Of a DNA stretch of 64,000 nt, positions 60,713-64,000 are shown piece after piece. This DNA is from Clostridia bacterium (GTDB lineage Bacteria; Bacillota; Clostridia; Oscillospirales; CAG-272). The DNA is taken from NCBI GenBank assembly GCA_017466445.1, contig JAFTUC010000005.1:1-64000 (forward strand). Reading direction: 5' to 3'. Within the stretch, counting starts at the first letter, position 1; every line of letters begins with the position of its first letter. The translations under genes were made by a program, and so were the position numbers. A model generated the notes under the pieces. It was not told where the DNA came from. It was given only the letters and a program-made list of their open reading frames with translations, and made no database searches.

Positions 60713-60801
60713 AGACTTTTTTTCTCCTTTTTAATCAAAGCGTAACATTTTCAGATAATTTTAATGTTCAGGCTGCCCTTCGAAAAACACAGCCGTTACG
60801 A

Positions 60802-61272
60802 TCAATATCTGTAATGTGCAAACGCCTTGTTAGCCTCTGCCATTCTGTGAGTTTCGTCCTTTTTCTTGATTGCGCCGCCCATATTGTTGGCAGCGTCCAT
60901 GATCTCGCCCGCAAGACGCTCAGCCATCGTCTTCTCGCTACGAGTTCTGGCAAAATTTCTGATCCAACGAAGTCCAAGGGTCTGTCTTCTCTCGGGTCTG
61001 ACTTCCATAGGAACCTGGTAAGTCGATCCGCCAAGACGGCGAGCCTTTACTTCGAGAACCGGCATTACGTTTTCGAGAGCTTCGGTGAAGACCTCAAGTC
61101 CGCTCTTACCCGTCTTTTCTTCTACGGTCTTGAACGCATCGTATACGATCTTCTGAGCCACGCCTCTCTTACCGTCATACATGATGTTGTTTATAAGCTT
61201 GGTTACGAGCTTAGAGTTATACATCGGATCCGGTAATACGTCTCTTTTGGAAATTTGTCCTCTTCTCGGCAC
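60802..61272 (-). CDS. rpsG: 30S ribosomal protein S7
   Basis: 156 residues, the usual uS7 length. It begins [36 protein letters not shown] and contains [17 protein letters not shown] and [13 protein letters not shown] at the end. Assembly protein of the 30S head. GTG start with GGAGGGAAG 6 bases upstream; longer starts lack an RBS. Confidence 0.97.
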   Translation of the reverse strand: MPRRGQISKRDVLPDPMYNSKLVTKLINNIMYDGKRGVAQKIVYDAFKTVEEKTGKSGLEVFTEALENVMPVLEVKARRLGGSTYQVPMEVRPERRQTLGLRWIRNFARTRSEKTMAERLAGEIMDAANNMGGAIKKKDETHRMAEANKAFAHYRY

Positions 61273-61451
61273 TGTACTTCCCTCCTTCATAATAATGATA
61301 TCATAGGTACTCGAAAGATTTCCTCCGTAAATGCAAAGTCGATAATGTGATATAACAATAAACGTTATTTAAAATCAACAGTTTCGGTACTCTGCTTTAA
61401 ACGATAAAGAATTAAATACCTTTTTTCGGATTTCTCCGAACTTAAGAAAGC

Positions 61452-61868
61452 TTATTTCTTCTTAGCTCTCTTTGCGCCGTACTTGGAACGGCTCTGCTTA
61501 CGGTTGTCAACGCCCTGTGTATCAAGCGTACCACGAATGATGTGATAACGTACACCGGGAAGGTCACGGACTCTTCCTCCGCGGATAAGCACTACCGAGT
61601 GCTCCTGAAGATTGTGTCCGATTCCGGGGATATAGGTCGTAGCTTCAAGTCCGTTGGTAAGTCTTACTCTGGCGATCTTACGAAGAGCCGAGTTAGGCTT
61701 CTTAGGGCTGGTGGTCGAAACCTTTGTGCAGACGCCTCTCTTCTGAGGTGAGCTCTGATTGGTAGGCTCATTCTTCAAAGTGTTGAAGCCCTTCTGCAAT
61801 GCTGCAGCCTTGGACAGATAAATCTTATCGTGTCTTCCCTGTCTGACAAGCTGGTTAAATGTTGGCAT
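61452..61868 (-). CDS. rpsL: 30S ribosomal protein S12
   Basis: 138 residues. [15 protein letters not shown] start and the core sequences [18 protein letters not shown] and [36 protein letters not shown], the streptomycin-relevant loop regions. Lys42/Lys87 equivalents appear unaltered (TTSPKKPNS). First gene of the str operon; AAGGAGG precedes the ATG. The gap to rpsG is 179 bases, longer than usual, and shows no clear separate promoter. Confidence 0.97.
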   Translation of the reverse strand: MPTFNQLVRQGRHDKIYLSKAAALQKGFNTLKNEPTNQSSPQKRGVCTKVSTTSPKKPNSALRKIARVRLTNGLEATTYIPGIGHNLQEHSVVLIRGGRVRDLPGVRYHIIRGTLDTQGVDNRKQSRSKYGAKRAKKK

Positions 61869-61918
61869 ATGGCACCTCCTTACCTGCTGATTTTAAAGTT
61901 TAATATTATATCCAAGCA

Positions 61919-61950
61919 GTGTAAACTTATGGGCTGACATAAGTCTACAC
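61919..61950 (-). promoter_or_regulatory. Leader hairpin of str operon mRNA
   Basis: GTGTAAACTTATG (61919-61931) and CATAAGTCTACAC (61938-61950) make a 13-bp stem with one mismatch in the 5' leader, between promoter and rpsL. It could be a ribosomal-protein control site. Rest of the gap to 62120 is AT-rich and holds nothing recognised. Confidence 0.45.
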
Positions 61951-61964
61951 CGTAAGACCTTAAG

Positions 61965-61993
61965 ATTATATCATTTTATCGTCAAATTGTCAA
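61965..61993 (-). promoter_or_regulatory. str operon promoter
   Basis: On the minus strand: TTGACA (61988-61993), 17-bp spacer, TATAAT (61965-61970), an ideal sigma-A promoter 97 bases upstream of the rpsL start. Confidence 0.92.
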
Positions 61994-62123
61994 GTCAACT
62001 TTCAAACCCGGCAAATTTTCTACTATTTGCACAACTTTTACTCATTTCCATTTACTAACTTGCACATTTTTTTCATCTTTTATACAAAAAGATCTTTTTT
62101 ATCCTTATATTATTAATCAAACA

Positions 62124-62155
62124 AGCAGCGAAGACCAAAACGGTCTCCGCTGCTT
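62124..62155 (-). terminator. Terminator of the binding-lipoprotein gene
   Basis: AGCAGCGAAGACC and GGTCTCCGCTGCT form a stem with one mismatch, followed on the minus strand by TGTTTGATT. Confidence 0.65.
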
Positions 62156-62177
62156 TCTGTCCGTGTTTATAAGCATA

Positions 62178-63863
62178 TCATTCTTCTACGGGCGGTACGA
62201 CGTATGTAGTAAACCAGTTCTTATACTGCGTGATATAAGAATTGGAAGAATTCTCGTCGCTGCTTGTAGCCGCTGCGAAATAAGGATCAGTCTTGAGCCA
62301 GTTCTTAAGCGACAGGTAGAACGCATCAAAGGTCATCTTAACTCCGGTAGTTTCATCCACCATATCGGAATATCCCGCCATCTTGATCCAAAGCTCATCG
62401 TAGAGCATTTCGAGATGCTCATCAATGACCTCAAGTGTAATACCGTTTTCAGGTTTTCCGGTATAATCGAGTTCAAATCCGACAAAGGGAGTGAGAAGCA
62501 TATCCTCTGCAGCCTGCTTTGCGTATGCCCAATCATTTAAGGAAAGGATTCTTTCTTCCTTCGTCATATCCGCGCTGGGCTCGGTGAGGAAGAGATTTCC
62601 TACGTTATATCTGTTAAGAGCGTATCCACTATCAGCGATTCTGGTTATAAGATTGTCATTATCGCGAGTATAATGGACCTCCTCGACTCCGTAAAGGAGA
62701 GTGTTGATGAACTCCGCGTTCGTATAGAGGAGAGACATTACCTTAAAGGTTCTATCGGTCGCAGACGTAAAGTAGGACATTGCGAACATGGAGTTGTATA
62801 TGTTTTCGGTAGTTCCGAGAGGCATAGCCACGGGAATAACGTGATATTCGTCGGAATACTTATCAACCACCGAAGCATTTCCCGAAAGGAAGCATGCACC
62901 GAAATCCTTTGTGAAATCAACATCGCCGGTAACGAGAGGCATCTCCGCGCCCGCATCGGTAAGTGCTCCGACAACTGCAAGCTGAGACTTGACAGAAGAT
63001 ATATCAAGTATGCTCGATGGAGGATTTTCGGTAGTAAGAACTGCCGCCTGATCGTTCTTTGAAACGCCCTTACCTACAACAGACTTATCTCCGTTAAGCG
63101 TATGAACGCCGAGATTATTTACGTTGTAGAGAGGAATAACGTCCTTCTCGTTCTCAGCCAGAGCAACGAGATATTCGGTTATCGAGGAAAGATCGGTTAT
63201 CGACTTAGACTCAAGAGTTCCATATTTGGTATAAAGATCCTTGTTAACAAGAAGATACTCATAGTTTCCGTAATAGGAGTTAGCGGGGAGACCGAAGGTC
63301 ATCTTCTGATATACGCCGAACTGACGGATCTTTTGGGGAGTAAACTTCTGAACGAGCGATCCCTCGATCTCAGAAGAACCGAGCGCATCGGGACCGTTAA
63401 GAGGGCTTATCCAGCCTTCGTTTGCAAAATCCTGAAGCATATCCTGATCGGTGATCATAAGTATATCGACCTGATTTTCATAAGGCGTGGGATATTTTAC
63501 CTTTTTTCTGCCGAATTCATTTATGGTATAAGAATAACCGTCGGCAATAGACGAGGGAAGCTCGCCCTCCTCTTCAAGAGCCATAAGAGCCGTCAGCTTC
63601 TTTTCCATGGCCTTTCTGTAGGTCTCGGGAGTATAGAACTCGAGCTGAACAGCAATATTATATTTACTGCTTGTGATCTCAGTAAGAGCTTGTTCAACGA
63701 GAGTGGTATCCTTCTCGCTGGGTATATCATCTGTAACAAGCGCAAGGACTACGGTCATAGCCTCGGTCGTGTCTCCGCCCGAAACGTACTTTCCACCGCA
63801 TCCGGCGAAGGTCAGAACGACCATTACTATACAAAGAAGCGCTGCAACATATCTTCTTTTCAT
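62178..63863 (-). CDS. Extracellular solute-binding lipoprotein (sugar ABC transporter type)
   Basis: 561 residues. Lipoprotein signal with lipobox TFAGC (Cys22). The mature part looks like a type 1/8 solute-binding protein of the large Clostridial kind: VDILMITDQDMLQDFANEGWISPLNG, TFGLPANSYYGNYEYLLVNKDLYTKYG, ESKSITDLSS, YFTSATDRTFKVMSLLYTNAEFINTLLYG. Its ABC partners are not in the window; upstream DNA leaves it. CCAAGGAGG supports the ATG at 63863. Substrate probably an oligosaccharide or lipo-oligosaccharide, by family analogy. Confidence 0.8.
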   Translation of the reverse strand: MKRRYVAALLCIVMVVLTFAGCGGKYVSGGDTTEAMTVVLALVTDDIPSEKDTTLVEQALTEITSSKYNIAVQLEFYTPETYRKAMEKKLTALMALEEEGELPSSIADGYSYTINEFGRKKVKYPTPYENQVDILMITDQDMLQDFANEGWISPLNGPDALGSSEIEGSLVQKFTPQKIRQFGVYQKMTFGLPANSYYGNYEYLLVNKDLYTKYGTLESKSITDLSSITEYLVALAENEKDVIPLYNVNNLGVHTLNGDKSVVGKGVSKNDQAAVLTTENPPSSILDISSVKSQLAVVGALTDAGAEMPLVTGDVDFTKDFGACFLSGNASVVDKYSDEYHVIPVAMPLGTTENIYNSMFAMSYFTSATDRTFKVMSLLYTNAEFINTLLYGVEEVHYTRDNDNLITRIADSGYALNRYNVGNLFLTEPSADMTKEERILSLNDWAYAKQAAEDMLLTPFVGFELDYTGKPENGITLEVIDEHLEMLYDELWIKMAGYSDMVDETTGVKMTFDAFYLSLKNWLKTDPYFAAATSSDENSSNSYITQYKNWFTTYVVPPVEE

Positions 63864-64000
63864 TTTGGGATTTCCTCCTTGGTAACACCGCTTTCGCGGC
63901 ACGCGTATTTATAACATTACTATTTTACACTATTGTCTCGATTCTGTCAAGATGCTTGCAAAATTATCGTCGGTCGCCTTTTTTCAGGTTTTTACCGCAG

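Noticed and set aside
63102-63914. 270-codon open frame on the plus strand
   Set aside because: Antisense to the solute-binding lipoprotein gene, whose signal peptide and RBS are convincing.

Overview
The window looks like a chromosome segment from an anaerobic, gut- or rumen-type member of the Clostridia (Firmicutes). Supporting signs are the rpsL-rpsG-fusA-tuf order, a T-box, a SAM-I and an FMN riboswitch in front of Firmicutes-type targets, an ECF-type RibU, a glycyl radical enzyme with its activase, sigma-A-like promoters with 17-bp spacers, strong AGGAGG Shine-Dalgarno sites, and many AraC-regulated glycosidase genes. No transposase, integrase, plasmid replication gene or CRISPR array was seen. 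The species cannot be named from the sequence alone.

Layout. 1-5.7 kb (+): a truncated membrane/lipoprotein operon, an XRE-type membrane regulator, a DUF2975-YozG pair and a NUDIX hydrolase. 5.9-6.3 kb (-): a tRNA-Pro(CGG) and an internally deleted tRNA remnant. 6.4-14 kb: a GH2 enzyme, a membrane-anchored protein, a FucO-like dehydrogenase, a ferritin-like protein, GH32 with its AraC regulator, and a Gfo/Idh/MocA oxidoreductase. 14.1-17.4 kb (+): a T-box leader whose specifier reads UAC (Tyr), then an ABC transporter of the TrpXYZ/PF04392 type. 17.4-23.4 kb (-): a six-gene operon of HAD phosphatase, TIM-barrel isomerase, ComB-like phosphatase, two beta-helix proteins and a beta-propeller glycosidase-like protein. 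23.5-32.5 kb: a DMT transporter, a second isomerase, a GH110-like plus GH-A pair and an epimerase, with three divergent AraC regulators. 33-51 kb: GH38, a dying propeller glycosidase, a GH106-like enzyme, a glycyl radical enzyme with activase and divergent AraC, a GH28-like enzyme and GH78, separated by repeat-rich DNA and small proteins. 51.3-64 kb (-): tRNA-fMet, comF, recD2, metK with SAM-I riboswitch, a small-multidrug-export family protein, ribU with FMN riboswitch, tuf, fusA, rpsG, rpsL and a sugar-ABC-type binding lipoprotein.

How it fits together. The accessory region encodes about a dozen predicted glycosidases, nearly all without signal peptides, so they probably trim imported oligosaccharides in the cytoplasm. 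Rhamnosidase-type (GH78, GH106-like), mannosidase (GH38), fructosidase (GH32) and pectin-type (GH28-like) enzymes suggest plant or host heteropolysaccharides. Isomerases, oxidoreductases, HAD/ComB-like phosphatases and FucO would handle the released sugars or aldehydes. AraC regulators sit divergently from four of these operons and often have an AT-rich inverted repeat over the divergent promoters.

Most unusual signals: (i) a tyrosine T-box on a TrpXYZ-like transporter; (ii) a family of about 25-bp sites ending in A-G-A-T-G-C, arranged as direct pairs that flank small modules and a decaying glycosidase gene between 35.6 and 51.1 kb, plus three copies of a 160-nt purine/pyrimidine hairpin element and three copies of a 180-nt element; (iii) a short, atypical glycyl radical enzyme; (iv) a ComB-like phosphatase in a glycan operon.
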